The notes: generated by a model from the letters alone, not told the origin. A stretch of 64,000 bases of DNA from Cellulosimicrobium sp. CUA-896 (GCF_001942335.1 NZ_MKKH01000022.1:62001-126000); one strand, 5' to 3'. Shown: positions 27,532-37,065, counted from the stretch's first letter. Translations and numbers: made by a program.

Positions 27532-29395
27532 CCCCCGTCCCCCCGCCCCGCGGCACGCCGATGCTGTCGGTCCCCGGGGCACGCCCCCTCGTGTGGGCGC
27601 CCGCGGCGCGCCAGGTGGAGCTGCTCCTCCCCGAGCAGGGTGCCGGGACGTTCGACGGCGCCCGTCGCGAGCCGCTGCGGCTCGTCGGCGCGCACGTGCC
27701 GGGCTGGTGGGGACACGACCACGAGCTGCCGTGGGGCACCGACTACGGCTTCGCCGTCGACGGCGGCCCGGGCCGCCCGGACCCGCGCAGCCCGTGGCAG
27801 CCGTACGGCGTGCACGGCCCGAGCCGCACGTTCGACCCCGCGTTCGCGTGGACCGACGACGCGTGGACCGGTCGCGACGTGCGCGGCGAGGTGCTCTACG
27901 AGCTGCACGTCGGGACGTTCACGCCGCAGGGCACGCTCGACGCCGCGATCGACCGGCTCGACCACCTGGTCGACCTCGGCGTGGGTGCCGTCGAGCTCAT
28001 GCCGGTCGCCGCGTTCGGCGGTCGCTGGGGCTGGGGGTACGACGGCGTGCACCTGTTCGCCGTGCACGACCCCTACGGCGGCCCGCGCGCGCTGCAGCGG
28101 TTCGTCGACGCCGCGCACGCGCGCGGTCTCGCGGTGGTGCTCGACGTCGTCTACAACCACCTCGGGCCGTCGGGCAACTACCTGCCCGAGTTCGGCCCGT
28201 ACTTCACCGACGCCCACCACACGCCGTGGGGCGCCGCGGTGAACCTCGACCGCTCGGGCAGCCGCGAGGTGCGCGAGTGGATCGTCGACGACGCCGAGCG
28301 CTGGTTCGTCGAGTTCCACGTGGACGGGCTGCGGCTCGACGCCGTGCACGCCCTGCTCGACGACTCCCCCACGCACGTGCTCACCGAGCTCGCGCGCCGC
28401 GTCGAGCGCGTCTCCCAGACGCTCGGACGGCCGCTGACCCTGATCGCGGAGTCCGACGAGAACGACCCGCTCACGGTCACGGGCCCCGACCAGGCGGCCG
28501 CGGCATGGACGCGCAGTGGGCCGACGACGTGCACCACGCGGTGCACGCCCTGCTCACCGGCGAGCGGCAGGGGTACTACGTCGACTTCGGCCCGCTCGCG
28601 GTGCTGCGCAAGGCGCTGACGGGCGTCTTCGTCCACGACGGGACGTTCTCCACCTTCCGCGGGACGCCCTGGGGCCACCCCGTGCCGCCCGGTACCGACG
28701 GGCACGCGTTCGTCGTCTTCGCCCAGAACCACGACCAGGTCGGCAACCGTGCGCAGGGCGACCGTCCCTCTGCCGTCCTCGACGCGGGCGGCCTCGCCGT
28801 CGCCGCCGCGCTCGTCCTCGCCTCGCCCTTCACGCCGATGCTCTTCATGGGCGAGGAGTGGGGGGCGACGACGCCGTGGCAGTACTTCACCGACCACGAC
28901 GACCCCGCCCTCGCGCAGGCGATCCGCGAGGGCCGTGCCGCGGAGTTCTCCGGGCACGGCTGGGACGACGACGCGCCCGCGGTCCCGGACCCCCAGGACC
29001 CGGCGACGCGCGACGCGAGCGTGCTCGACTGGTCCGAGCCGCACCGCCCGGAGCACGCGCGGCTGCTGGACTGGTACCGCACCCTGATCGCCCTGCGCGC
29101 GCGCGACGACGTCCGGTCCGGCGACCTGTCCGCGGTGCGCGTCCACGGCCCGGACGGCGACGCGGACGACGCGTCCAGGGAGGAGGACCGGCACGGCCCG
29201 CACGACGGCCCGGCGTTCGTCGTCGACCGGCGGACGGTCGCGGTCGCGGTGAACCTCGGGCGCGAGGCCCGCACGGTGCGGGTCGCGCTGCGCGGCGTCC
29301 CCCGGATCCTCGCGGCCTGGGACCCGGCCACGACGGTCGAGGGACAGCTGGTGCACCTGCCGCCGCGCGCGGTCGCCGTCCTGTCCTGGGTGTGA
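27528..29395 (+). CDS. treZ: Maltooligosyltrehalose trehalohydrolase TreZ (frame broken once)
   Basis: TreZ releases trehalose from the TreY product. It has an N-terminal beta domain, then the GH13 barrel with VVLDVVYNHLGPSGNY, the nucleophile in VDGLRLDAVHALLD, the Glu in LIAESDENDP, and FAQNHDQVGNRAQGDR. The frame breaks near 28500 before GMDAQWADDVHH; one base (GCCGCGGC to GCCGCCGGC) restores 622 residues. It overlaps treY by 4 bp (ATGA). Together glgX-treY-treZ form the complete TreYZ route from glycogen. Confidence 0.94.
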
Positions 29396-29396
29396 G

Positions 29397-29402
29397 TAGC
29401 CT
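29397..29402 (+). promoter_or_regulatory. -10 box of ppk2, leaderless type
   Basis: TAGCCT directly after the treZ stop, seven bases before the ATG at 29410. It would give ppk2 its own leaderless transcript inside the trehalose cluster. Confidence 0.5.
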
Positions 29403-29409
29403 CGCCCCC

Positions 29410-30312
29410 ATGGCAGCGGCGAAGAAGGCGAGAGCGAAGGCACGGCCGACGAACGGGGCGCGGGTCGCCGCCGGCTGGGACGCTGCGCCGACGGAGGTGC
29501 TGCGCGCCCGCGACGGCTTCGACCTCGCGTCGCTCGACCGCTCCTCCACCCCGGGCTTCTCCGGCGGCAAGGCGGCCGGCCGGGCCCTCGTCGCGCAGCA
29601 CGCCGACGAGCTGTCCGACCTCCAGGAGCGCCTCTTCGCCGAGGGCCGCACCGGCGGCTCGCGGTCCGTGCTGCTCGTGCTGCAGGGCATGGACACCGCG
29701 GGCAAGGGCGGCATCGTGCGGCACGTCGTCGGGCTGGTCGACCCGCAGGGCGTCGCGCACCGGTCGTTCGGCGTGCCCACGGCGCAGGAGCTGCGGCACC
29801 ACTTCCTGTGGCGGGTGCGGCGCGAGCTGCCCCGCCCGGGCTACATCGGGGTGTTCGACCGCTCCCACTACGAGGACGTCCTCGTGGCCCGCGTCCGCGA
29901 GCTCGTCGAGCCCGCGGTGCTGGACAGGCGCTACGACGAGATCAACCGCTTCGAGGCCAAGGCCGTCGCGTCCGGCACGACCGTCGTCAAGGTCGCGCTG
30001 GTCGTGTCGTACGAGGAGCAGCGGGCACGCCTCGCCGAACGCCTCGAGCGCCCGGACAAGCACTGGAAGTACGACCCGTCCGACGTCGACTCCCGCGCCC
30101 TGTGGCCCGCGTACCAGGACGCCTACCAGGTGATGCTCGACCGCACGAGCACCGACACCGCGCCGTGGCACGTCGTGCCGGCCGACCGCAAGTGGTTCGC
30201 GCGGCTCGCCGTGAGTGAGCTCCTGCTCGACGCGCTGCGGCGCCTGGACCTCGGGTGGCCGGCGGCGGGCTTCGACGTCGAGGAGGAGAAGCGTCGCCTT
30301 GCCGCGACCTGA
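29410..30312 (+). CDS. ppk2: Polyphosphate kinase 2 family protein
   Basis: PPK2 enzymes transfer phosphate between polyphosphate and nucleotides. The 300 residues have a Lys/Arg/Ala-rich N-terminus. Walker A is GMDTAGKGG at 93-101, the Walker B-like segment is FDRSHYEDVLVARV, the lid element is RPDKHWKYDPSDVDSR, and WHVVPADRKWFARL follows. It is a one-domain PPK2, class I or III by eye. It begins 14 bp after treZ. The context links carbohydrate reserve use with polyphosphate, though it has its own -10 box. Confidence 0.93.
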   Translation: MAAAKKARAKARPTNGARVAAGWDAAPTEVLRARDGFDLASLDRSSTPGFSGGKAAGRALVAQHADELSDLQERLFAEGRTGGSRSVLLVLQGMDTAGKGGIVRHVVGLVDPQGVAHRSFGVPTAQELRHHFLWRVRRELPRPGYIGVFDRSHYEDVLVARVRELVEPAVLDRRYDEINRFEAKAVASGTTVVKVALVVSYEEQRARLAERLERPDKHWKYDPSDVDSRALWPAYQDAYQVMLDRTSTDTAPWHVVPADRKWFARLAVSELLLDALRRLDLGWPAAGFDVEEEKRRLAAT

Positions 30313-30949
30313 GGTGGACGACGGGGGCGGCCCCAACACGGCACGACGACGCGCGGGCAGGCACGCCGCCGTCGACGAGGTCGGTGGGGACCTCGCCAAG
30401 GTCCGGGTCCGCACGGCGATCGCGCGCACGGCGTTGTGGTGCGGCCGCGTGCTCCTCGCAGCGTCGGTCGTCCTCGTGGTCGTGTGCCGCGCGACGCGCG
30501 ACACCTGGGCCGACGGCCCGTTCGACGACGCCGGGTTCGCCGCGCACGGGATCCCGTCGCTCACCATGGTCGTGCTGTTCGTGACCGCGCTCACCGCCCC
30601 TCTCACGCTGTTGCCCGTGGGATCGGCGGTGCTCGTGCGAGTCGAGAAGGGAGGCCTGACCGTGCCGACGGTGCTGGGCCGTCGGTCCGTCCCGTGCGCC
30701 CGAGCGCGCGGTCGCGTCCTCACTCTCCCGGGAGGTGGCTTCGGGCTGTCGTTGCTCGTCGTCTCGGGCCCGCGCGGGAGGTGGGTCGTCGTCGGGTCCT
30801 CGAGCGTGTGGGGAGCTGAGGACAGCGCCAGGCCGCTCTCGACCGCCCACCGGGCGCACCCGGCCATCGGCTGGCTCGTCCTTGCCGTGTGTGTCGTCGC
30901 GACCTCCGCGATCCACACCGCCGGCGGCGTCGCCGCGGGTGTGTACTAG
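30299..30949 (+). CDS. Predicted membrane protein, PH-like topology, function unknown
   Basis: The 216-residue product has hydrophobic segments near 46-64, 84-105 and 190-208. Between the last two lies a beta-rich stretch (VRVEKGGLTVPTVLGRRSV to RGRWVVVGSSSV) like bacterial PH-type domains. The start is proposed at TTG 30299, overlapping the end of ppk2, because GGAGGAGAA lies about 8 nt upstream; GTG 30314 is an alternative. It ends head-to-head with zapE: both stops share the CTAG at 30946-30949. Confidence 0.65.
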   Translation: MPRPEVDDGGGPNTARRRAGRHAAVDEVGGDLAKVRVRTAIARTALWCGRVLLAASVVLVVVCRATRDTWADGPFDDAGFAAHGIPSLTMVVLFVTALTAPLTLLPVGSAVLVRVEKGGLTVPTVLGRRSVPCARARGRVLTLPGGGFGLSLLVVSGPRGRWVVVGSSSVWGAEDSARPLSTAHRAHPAIGWLVLAVCVVATSAIHTAGGVAAGVY

Positions 30950-31997
30950 CGAGCGACGAGCGAGCGCCCGTCCTCCGCGAGCGCGCCGAGCCGGGACAGC
31001 GCGCGGTAGTACTTCTTGCGGTAGCCGCCGGCGAGCATCTCGTCGGTGAACAGGCCGCTCTCCCCCGCACCGCCGAGCAGCACCGGCACGTCGCGGTCGT
31101 AGAGGCGGTCGACGAGCACGACGAGGCGCAGTGCCGCCGCCTGCTCCGTGACGGGGCGCACGCCGGTCAGGGCGACGGCCTCGACGCCGTCGAGCATCGC
31201 GCCGTACCGGCTGGGGTGCACCTGCGCGAGGTGCTCCAGGAGGGCGTCGAACGTGTCGAGCGTCGTGCCCGGACGTCCCGCCGCGACCGCGCGGACGGCG
31301 TCCTCGGGCAGCGGCGCGGAGTCGGTGACGACCGACCGGTGCCGGTAGTCCTCGCCGTCCACGCGCAGGACCTCGAACCGGGCGGCGAGCGCCTGGATCT
31401 CCCGCAGGAAGTCCTCCGCCGCGAACCGCCCCTCGCCGAGCGCCTCGGGCAGGGTGTTCGACGTCGCGGCGAGCGCGACCCCGCGGTCGGCGAGCTCGCG
31501 CAGGAGCCGCGACATGAGCACGGTGTCGCCCGGGTCGTCGAGCTCGAACTCGTCGATGCACACGAGCTTCTTCGCCGCGAGCGCGTCCACGGTCGGGGCG
31601 AACCCGAGCGCGCCGACGAGGTTGGTGTACTCGACGAACGTGCCGTAGGCGCTGGCGTCGAGCCCGACGGCGTGCGCGAGGGACGTGAGCAGGTGCGTCT
31701 TGCCCACGCCGAACCCGCCGTCCATGTACACCGCCGGCGGCTCGGCCCGGCGCGTGCCGAACAGCCCCCGGCGCGGCGGCCGCACGATCGCGGCGGCGAC
31801 CTCCTCGAGCCGGGCGACGGTGCTCGCCTGGCTCGGGTACCGGGCGTCGGACCGGTACGTCGAGAAGCGTGCGTGCTCGAAGTGCGGGGTGGGACGAGGT
31901 CGGCGAGCAGGCGGGACGGGGAGACCGACGGCCGCACGTCCGCGAGGGCGCGGACGCCGCGGGCGGTCGCGCCGCCGGGTGCTGGCGCTGGAGTCAC
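30946..31997 (-). CDS. zapE: Cell division protein ZapE / AFG1-like ATPase (frame broken once)
   Basis: An AFG1-family P-loop ATPase. Walker A is DGGFGVGKTHLL, Walker B is VCIDEFELDDPGDT, sensor-like ALAATSNTLPEALG follows, and the C-terminal block is GGYRKKYYRALSRLG. In E. coli ZapE modulates the Z-ring. The N-terminal part (VTPAPAPGGA to SRLLADLVP) is in another frame; one base added near 31890 before PHFEHARFSTY restores about 350 residues. GTG 31997 follows a TAGGCT box by 8 nt. It is divergent from the RibD-like gene, with leaderless-type promoters in a 37-bp gap. Confidence 0.88.
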
Positions 31998-32005
31998 GAG
32001 GAAAC

Positions 32006-32011
32006 AGCCTA
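32006..32011 (-). promoter_or_regulatory. -10 box of zapE
   Basis: TAGGCT on the minus strand, eight bases before the GTG at 31997, back to back with the RibD-like gene promoter. Confidence 0.5.
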
Positions 32012-32021
32012 CGCCTGCGGC

Positions 32022-32027
32022 TACCGT
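32022..32027 (+). promoter_or_regulatory. -10 box of the RibD-like gene
   Basis: TACCGT ends seven bases before the GTG at 32035. No Shine-Dalgarno is present. Confidence 0.5.
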
Positions 32028-32034
32028 GGCCGCT

Positions 32035-32859
32035 GTGAGCACCGCCACGCCCGACACCCTCCCGCCGCTCGACCAGCTCGTGCCCGTCGCGCGCCGCCTG
32101 CCGCCGGACCCGCGCGAGGAGACGCTCGCCGCGCTCTACGCGGACGAGGAGCCGCGCCGCGGGGCGTGCACGGTGCGGGCGAACATGGTCGCGAGCCTCG
32201 ACGGCGCCGCGTGGGGTGCGGACGGCCGGTCGGGGTCGCTCAACGACGCGGCCGACTGGCGCGTGTTCCGCGTCCTGCGCGCGCTGGCCGACGTCGTGCT
32301 GGTCGGCGCGGGGACCGCGCGCGCCGAGGGGTACAGGGCGCTCGACCGTCCGCGGGGCCTCGAGCACCTGCGCCCCGCGCCGCTCGAGCTGGCCGTCGTC
32401 ACGCGCTCGGGCCGGGTTCCCGAGCGCCTGCGGGTCGGCGACCGTCCCCCGTTCGTCCTGACCGGGTCCGACGGCGCGGCGCCGGCCCGCGCGGCCGTCC
32501 CGGCGGAGCGGGTGGTCGTCGTCGGCCCGGGCGGCGACCTGGACCTCGTCGCGGGGCTCGCGGAGCTCGCACGCCGCGGTTTGCGGCGGGTCCTCGCGGA
32601 GGGCGGCCCGTCCCTGCTGGGCGACCTCCTCGCCGCGGACCTCGTCGACGAGCTGTGCGTGACGACGACGCCGCGCGTCGTCGGTCCCGGCCCGGGGCGC
32701 ATCGTCGCGGGGCCGCGGCCGGACGCCGCGGCGGAGAACCACGCCGGCACCGTGCTCCCGCGGGACGCCCGCCTCGTGCACCTGCTGCACGCGCCGCAGG
32801 ACCGGGACGACTCCCCCGCCGGCACGACGCTCGCGCGCTGGTCGCTGCCGATAGGCTGA
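32035..32859 (+). CDS. RibD C-terminal-type pyrimidine reductase family protein
   Basis: The 274 residues match the reductase domain of RibD/DHFR-like proteins. They show VRANMVASLDGAAWGADGRS, then VLVGAGTARAEGYRAL and RRVLAEGGPSLLGDLLAADL. There is no deaminase domain. Stand-alone members are common in actinobacteria and may act in riboflavin or F420-like flavin metabolism; the substrate is not determined. GTG 32035 is supported by the -10 box. The next gene begins 5 bp after its stop. Confidence 0.87.
   Translation: MSTATPDTLPPLDQLVPVARRLPPDPREETLAALYADEEPRRGACTVRANMVASLDGAAWGADGRSGSLNDAADWRVFRVLRALADVVLVGAGTARAEGYRALDRPRGLEHLRPAPLELAVVTRSGRVPERLRVGDRPPFVLTGSDGAAPARAAVPAERVVVVGPGGDLDLVAGLAELARRGLRRVLAEGGPSLLGDLLAADLVDELCVTTTPRVVGPGPGRIVAGPRPDAAAENHAGTVLPRDARLVHLLHAPQDRDDSPAGTTLARWSLPIG
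32852..32857 (+). promoter_or_regulatory. -10 box within the end of the RibD-like gene
   Basis: TAGGCT overlaps the last codons and stop of the preceding gene and ends seven bases before the GTG at 32865. Confidence 0.5.
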
Positions 32860-32864
32860 CCGGC

Positions 32865-33362
32865 GTGACCGACACCATCCTCGTCCTCACCGAGGACACC
32901 CTGAACCCGGCCGACGTCCAGCACATCCTCGCCCTGCACGCTGCGGACCCCGCCGCCGAGGCGCTCGCCTACCGCGTCCTCGTGCCCGCGGACACCGAGC
33001 GCAACGTCATCTCGGGGATCATCGACCACCTGAGCGTCGGCGAGCTCAAGGAGGCGTGGGACGAGGTGGTCGGGCGTGAGCCCACCCGGGACCAGGCCAC
33101 GGCGACGGCGGCGGAGCAGCTCGAGAGCAGCATCGCGGAGCTGCGCGCCGCAGGTCGGGACGCCGACGGCTCGGTGACCGACGACGACCCGCTCCCGGCC
33201 CTGCGCAAGGCGGTGTCCTCCGGCGACGTCCGGGAGGTCGTCGTCGTGACGTACCCCCACGCCGTCGAGGACACGTTCCACACCGACTGGGCCTCGCGCG
33301 CCCGCGACGAGCTCCACGTGCCGGTGCTGCACCTGTACTCGGGCACGAGCGAGCTCGGCTGA
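32865..33362 (+). CDS. Conserved hypothetical protein, possibly Usp-like fold
   Basis: The 165 residues read as an alternating beta/alpha protein: TDTILVLTEDTLNPADVQHI, EALAYRVLVPADTERNVISG, then DVREVVVVTYPHAVEDTF and VPVLHLYSGTSELG. Alternating hydrophobic strands and the two-domain length suggest a Rossmann or universal-stress-like fold, without a clear ATP motif. No name is assigned. The start is supported by a -10 box seven bases upstream. Confidence 0.75.
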   Translation: MTDTILVLTEDTLNPADVQHILALHAADPAAEALAYRVLVPADTERNVISGIIDHLSVGELKEAWDEVVGREPTRDQATATAAEQLESSIAELRAAGRDADGSVTDDDPLPALRKAVSSGDVREVVVVTYPHAVEDTFHTDWASRARDELHVPVLHLYSGTSELG

Positions 33363-33408
33363 GTCCCGCTCGCAGGGGCCGGCCGCGCGGGACGGTCCGG
33401 CGTGCCCG

Positions 33409-34133
33409 TCAGTCGCGCACGCGGTGCTCGGACCGGCGGATCGTCGCGCGCGCGAGCTGGTCCATCGAGTCCAGGTAGACGGGATCGGCGAGCAGCCCGT
33501 GGTCGACGGCGACGACGGACAGCTCGGTGCACCCGAGGATGACGACCGACGCACCGCGCGCCACGAGCCGCGCGGTGACGCCGCGCACCGCGTCGAGGTC
33601 GACCGGGCGGCCCGCCTTGACCTGCTCGTAGATGATCTGCGACACGAGCGCCTGGTCCGCGTCGTCCGGCACGAGCGTCTCGACGCCGTGCGCCGCGAAC
33701 GCGTCCTGGTAGACGCCCGAGGCGGCGGTCCCGGCGGTCGCGAGGAGCCCGACCGTCGTCAGCCCGGCGACGCGCTCGCGCGCGGCGTCGACCGTCGTGC
33801 CGATGATCGACACGAACGGCACGCGCACCGCGTCGAGCACCTGCTGCGTGAAGTAGTGCGCGGTGTTGCAGGGCATGACGAGGAACGAGACGCCGAAGGC
33901 TCGAGGCGCTGCGCGTCGCGCGCGAGCACCGGCCCCGGGTCGGCGTCCGAGCGGCCGAGCACGAAGTCCGTGCGGTCCGGGATCGTGGCGTGGTTGAGCA
34001 CGACCATGTCGAGGTGGTCCTGGTCGCGCTCGGCGTCGGTGAGGGAGACGACGCGCTGCAGGAAGTAGGCGGTCGCCAGCGGCCCGACGCCGCCGATCAC
34101 GCCGACCGGCGGGCGCTCGTCGGCGTCAGCCAC
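33409..34133 (-). CDS. Aspartate/glutamate racemase family protein (frame broken once)
   Basis: A cofactor-independent two-cysteine racemase. The first catalytic Cys is in MPCNTAHYF, the second in VILGCTELSVV; the N-terminus has VGVIGGVGPLATAYF. The frame breaks near 33899, just before FGVSFLVMPCNTAH; one base (GAGCC to GAGGCC) restores 241 residues. The gene overlaps by 8 bp the end of a D-aspartate-ligase-like ATP-grasp gene, which strongly suggests it supplies D-aspartate. A YgeA-type broad racemase is the alternative. Confidence 0.9.
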
Positions 34134-35394
34134 GCCCGCCGTCCGGGGCCGGGCCGCGGTACGCGGCGGCGCGGAACGCCGACACCGGGTAGAACTGCGC
34201 GAACTTGCGCACCTGCCGCAGCTCGGAGAGCCGGACCCACAGGTCCCGCCGCCAGGCACGGTCGCGGCGGTACCGCAGCGGGTGCGCGACCCGCTTGACC
34301 TTGCGCAGCCGCGCCGCCACGGCCCGGTCCCCCGCCGCCCGCACGTAGCGGCGCAGCAGGAACCCCGGCACGATGCGGTAGAGCACGGGCACGCGGCGCG
34401 GGTCGGGCACGCGACCGCCCTGCAGGTGCTCGCCCACCCAGTACATGGCCGGGTTGATCCCGCTCGCCGTGAGGTAGTAGTTGGAGCGCCCGGTGCGCGG
34501 GTTGAGCTCGAAGAAGTAGCCGCGGCCGTCGCGCGGGTCGACCTTGACGTCGAAGTTCGCGAAGCCCATCCACCCCAGGTGCTCGACGAGCCGGCGCGCG
34601 TCCGCCTCGATCTGCGGCAGCGGCCCGGTGAGGATCGCGGCCGGGTTGCCCAGCGTCCCGGGCGTGTGCTCCTCGATCAGCACGTGCCCGCCGTGCGCCA
34701 TGCGCACCCGCCCGTCGGCGCCGGAGAACGTCGTCATGATCCGCATCTGGGAGTCGTTGCCCGGCACGAACTCCTGGACCACGAACGGCTTGCGGTACCC
34801 CGCCTCCCCGGCGGTGCGCAGCAGCCACTCGAGCTGGCCGCGGTCACCGAGCTCGTGCACCTTGCGCTTGCCCGCGAACTGCGTGTGGTGCCAGGCGACG
34901 TTGTCGCCCGGCTTGGCGATGATCGGGAAGCGCAGGTCGAGGTCGCCCACCGGCTCGCCGCCGTGCCGCACCACCGTGCGCGGGTGCGGCACGCCGAGCT
35001 CGACGCACAGCTCGGAGAACCGCTGCTTGTCCATCACGCGGTCGAGCAGGTCCGTGGTGGTGTACGGCACCACGGCGACGTCCTCGATCTTCGCGCGGTG
35101 CTCGGCGAGCGCGCGCACGTACCAGTCCGTGCACGTCACGACCATGACCGGGGCCTTCGCGCCCGCTGCGATCTCGCGGATCGTCGCGACCATGACCTCC
35201 GGGTCGTCGAGCCGGGGCTCGACGACGTTCGTGAGGATGGTCGAGTACCGCACGTTGCGCGTCGCGACGATCGTCACGACGGTGCTGCGCACCCCGTACG
35301 CCTCGTGGAACGCGCGCGCGAGGCTGTAGGCCCCGGCGTCGCCACCCAGGATGACCGGGTGGACGACCGCCGGGCGCAGGACGCGTCCGCTCAC
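34126..35394 (-). CDS. ATP-grasp carboxylate-amine ligase, D-aspartate ligase-like
   Basis: The 422 residues form an ATP-grasp enzyme. The N-terminal domain is HPVILGGDAGAYSLARAFHE. The central ATP-binding part shows FPIIAKPGDN and FVVQEFVPGNDSQMRIM; GFANFDVKVDPRDG and FFELNPRTGRSNYYLT carry the Mg-binding Glu/Asn. These blocks resemble, from memory, the E. faecium D-aspartate ligase Aslfm, which adds beta-D-Asp to the Lys of peptidoglycan precursors. The GTG at 35394 overlaps the gnd stop (GTGA); the racemase follows with overlap. Substrate is inferred from context. Confidence 0.85.
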   Translation of the reverse strand: MSGRVLRPAVVHPVILGGDAGAYSLARAFHEAYGVRSTVVTIVATRNVRYSTILTNVVEPRLDDPEVMVATIREIAAGAKAPVMVVTCTDWYVRALAEHRAKIEDVAVVPYTTTDLLDRVMDKQRFSELCVELGVPHPRTVVRHGGEPVGDLDLRFPIIAKPGDNVAWHHTQFAGKRKVHELGDRGQLEWLLRTAGEAGYRKPFVVQEFVPGNDSQMRIMTTFSGADGRVRMAHGGHVLIEEHTPGTLGNPAAILTGPLPQIEADARRLVEHLGWMGFANFDVKVDPRDGRGYFFELNPRTGRSNYYLTASGINPAMYWVGEHLQGGRVPDPRRVPVLYRIVPGFLLRRYVRAAGDRAVAARLRKVKRVAHPLRYRRDRAWRRDLWVRLSELRQVRKFAQFYPVSAFRAAAYRGPAPDGGRG

Positions 35395-36836
35395 GCGTCG
35401 CCTTCGCGCGTCTCGCTCCGGTCGCGCGACCACTCCGTGTGGAACACGCCGGGCCGGTCGACGCGGCGGTAGGTGTGGGCGCCGAAGAAGTCGCGCTGGG
35501 CCTGGATGAGCGCCGCGGGGAGGCGCTCGGCGCGCACGCCGTCGTAGTAGGCCAGCGACGAGGCGAACGCGGGGGTCGGCACGCCGTTGAGCGCGGCCTG
35601 CGCCACGACGCGGCGCCACGCGGCGAGCCCGTTGCCCACCGCGCCGGTGAAGTACTCGTCGGCGAGGAGGAGCGGGAGCTGCACGTTGCGCTCGTACGCC
35701 TCGGTGATCCGGTTGAGGAAGCGCGCGCGGATGATGCAGCCGCCGCGCCAGATGCGGGCCATCGCGCCGCGGTCGATGTCCCAGCCGTACTCGGCGGAGG
35801 CCGCGGCGATCTGGTCGAAGCCCTGCGAGTACGCGACGACCTTCGACGCGTACAGCGCGAGGCGCACGTCCTCGACGAACGCGTCGCGGTCGGTGATCTC
35901 CCAGGACCCCGCGTCCGCGGGCAGCGCCGCGCGGCCGGCCTCGCGCTGCGGCACCGAGCCGGACAGGGCGCGGGCGAACGTCGCCTCGGCGATGCCGGTG
36001 ATCGGCACGCCGAGGTCGAGGCCGTTCTGCACGGTCCAGCGACCGGTGCCCTTCTGCTCGGCCTGGTCGAGGACGACGTCGACGAACGCCTGGCCGGTAG
36101 CCGCGTCGACGTGCTGGAGCACGTCGGCGGTGATCTCGATGAGGAACGACTCGAGGTCGCCCGTGTTCCACTCGGCGAAGATCTTGCCGATCTCGGCGGC
36201 GGAGGCGCCGAGCCCCTGCTTGAGCAGGTCGTACGCCTCGGCGATGAGCTGCATGTCGGCGTACTCGATGCCGTTGTGCACCATCTTGACGAAGTGGCCC
36301 GCGCCCTCGGGACCGACGTACGTGCAGCACGGGACGCCGTCGACCTTCGCCGAGATGTCCTCGAGGATCGGGCCGAGGCTCGCGTAGGACTCGCGCGTGC
36401 CGCCGGGCATGATCGACGGGCCGTTGAGCGCGCCCTCCTCGCCGCCGGACACACCGGTGCCGACGAAGTGCAGGCCCTTGGCGCGCAGCGCGTTCTCGCG
36501 GCGGATCGTGTCCGGGAAGTGCGCGTTGCCCGCGTCGACGACGATGTCGCCCTCCTCGAGGAGCGGCAGGAGCTCGTCGATGACCGCGTCCGTGGCCGGG
36601 CCGGCCTTGACCATGATCACGACCTTGCGCGGCCGCTCCAGCGAGGCGACGAAGTCCGCCATCGACTCCGACGGCACGAAGTCGCCCTCGTGGCCCGCCT
36701 CGGCGATCAGCGACTGCGTCTTGGCGTACGAGCGGTTGTGCACCGCGACCGTGTAGCCGTGGCGGGCGAAGTTGCGGGCCAGGTTGCGGCCCATGACCGC
36801 GAGTCCGGTCACGCCGATCTGTGCACGTGCTGCCAT
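35391..36836 (-). CDS. gnd: 6-phosphogluconate dehydrogenase, decarboxylating
   Basis: Converts 6-phosphogluconate to ribulose 5-phosphate with NADP. Intact 481 residues, the long form. The nucleotide fold is TGLAVMGRNLARNFARHGY. Substrate-binding VSGGEEGALNGPSIMPGG and the catalytic Lys/Asn in VKMVHNGIEYADMQLI are present, as is the RIWRGGCIIRARFL block. GAGGAG lies upstream of the ATG at 36836. It leads a three-gene unit with the ATP-grasp ligase and the racemase. The 240-bp gap upstream, shared with divergent DUF3000, should hold its promoter. Confidence 0.97.
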   Translation of the reverse strand: MAARAQIGVTGLAVMGRNLARNFARHGYTVAVHNRSYAKTQSLIAEAGHEGDFVPSESMADFVASLERPRKVVIMVKAGPATDAVIDELLPLLEEGDIVVDAGNAHFPDTIRRENALRAKGLHFVGTGVSGGEEGALNGPSIMPGGTRESYASLGPILEDISAKVDGVPCCTYVGPEGAGHFVKMVHNGIEYADMQLIAEAYDLLKQGLGASAAEIGKIFAEWNTGDLESFLIEITADVLQHVDAATGQAFVDVVLDQAEQKGTGRWTVQNGLDLGVPITGIAEATFARALSGSVPQREAGRAALPADAGSWEITDRDAFVEDVRLALYASKVVAYSQGFDQIAAASAEYGWDIDRGAMARIWRGGCIIRARFLNRITEAYERNVQLPLLLADEYFTGAVGNGLAAWRRVVAQAALNGVPTPAFASSLAYYDGVRAERLPAALIQAQRDFFGAHTYRRVDRPGVFHTEWSRDRSETREGDA

Positions 36837-37065
36837 CTGCTTCGCTGCTCCTCGGGATCGGTACCGGCTCGCTGCGCGGTGCGCGCCGCTCGGCAGCGCG
36901 CGCGGTGCCGAGCACGGTCCTCCGCGCGGGTGCCTCCGGTACGGGGCGGGTACGCGGACAGCCTAGTCCCCCGACCGCGCCGCGCCCCGCCCGCGCCAGC
37001 ATGCGGGCGGCGGTCACGATTCGATGCGTCCGCGCGCCACGGCACCGCCCGCCGCGGCGGGCTCG

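Noticed and set aside
24619-27582. Long minus-strand frame opposite treY
   Set aside because: Composition is that of an antisense shadow (Arg/Val/Ala rich, no family motif); treY on the plus strand is complete with all GH13 motifs.
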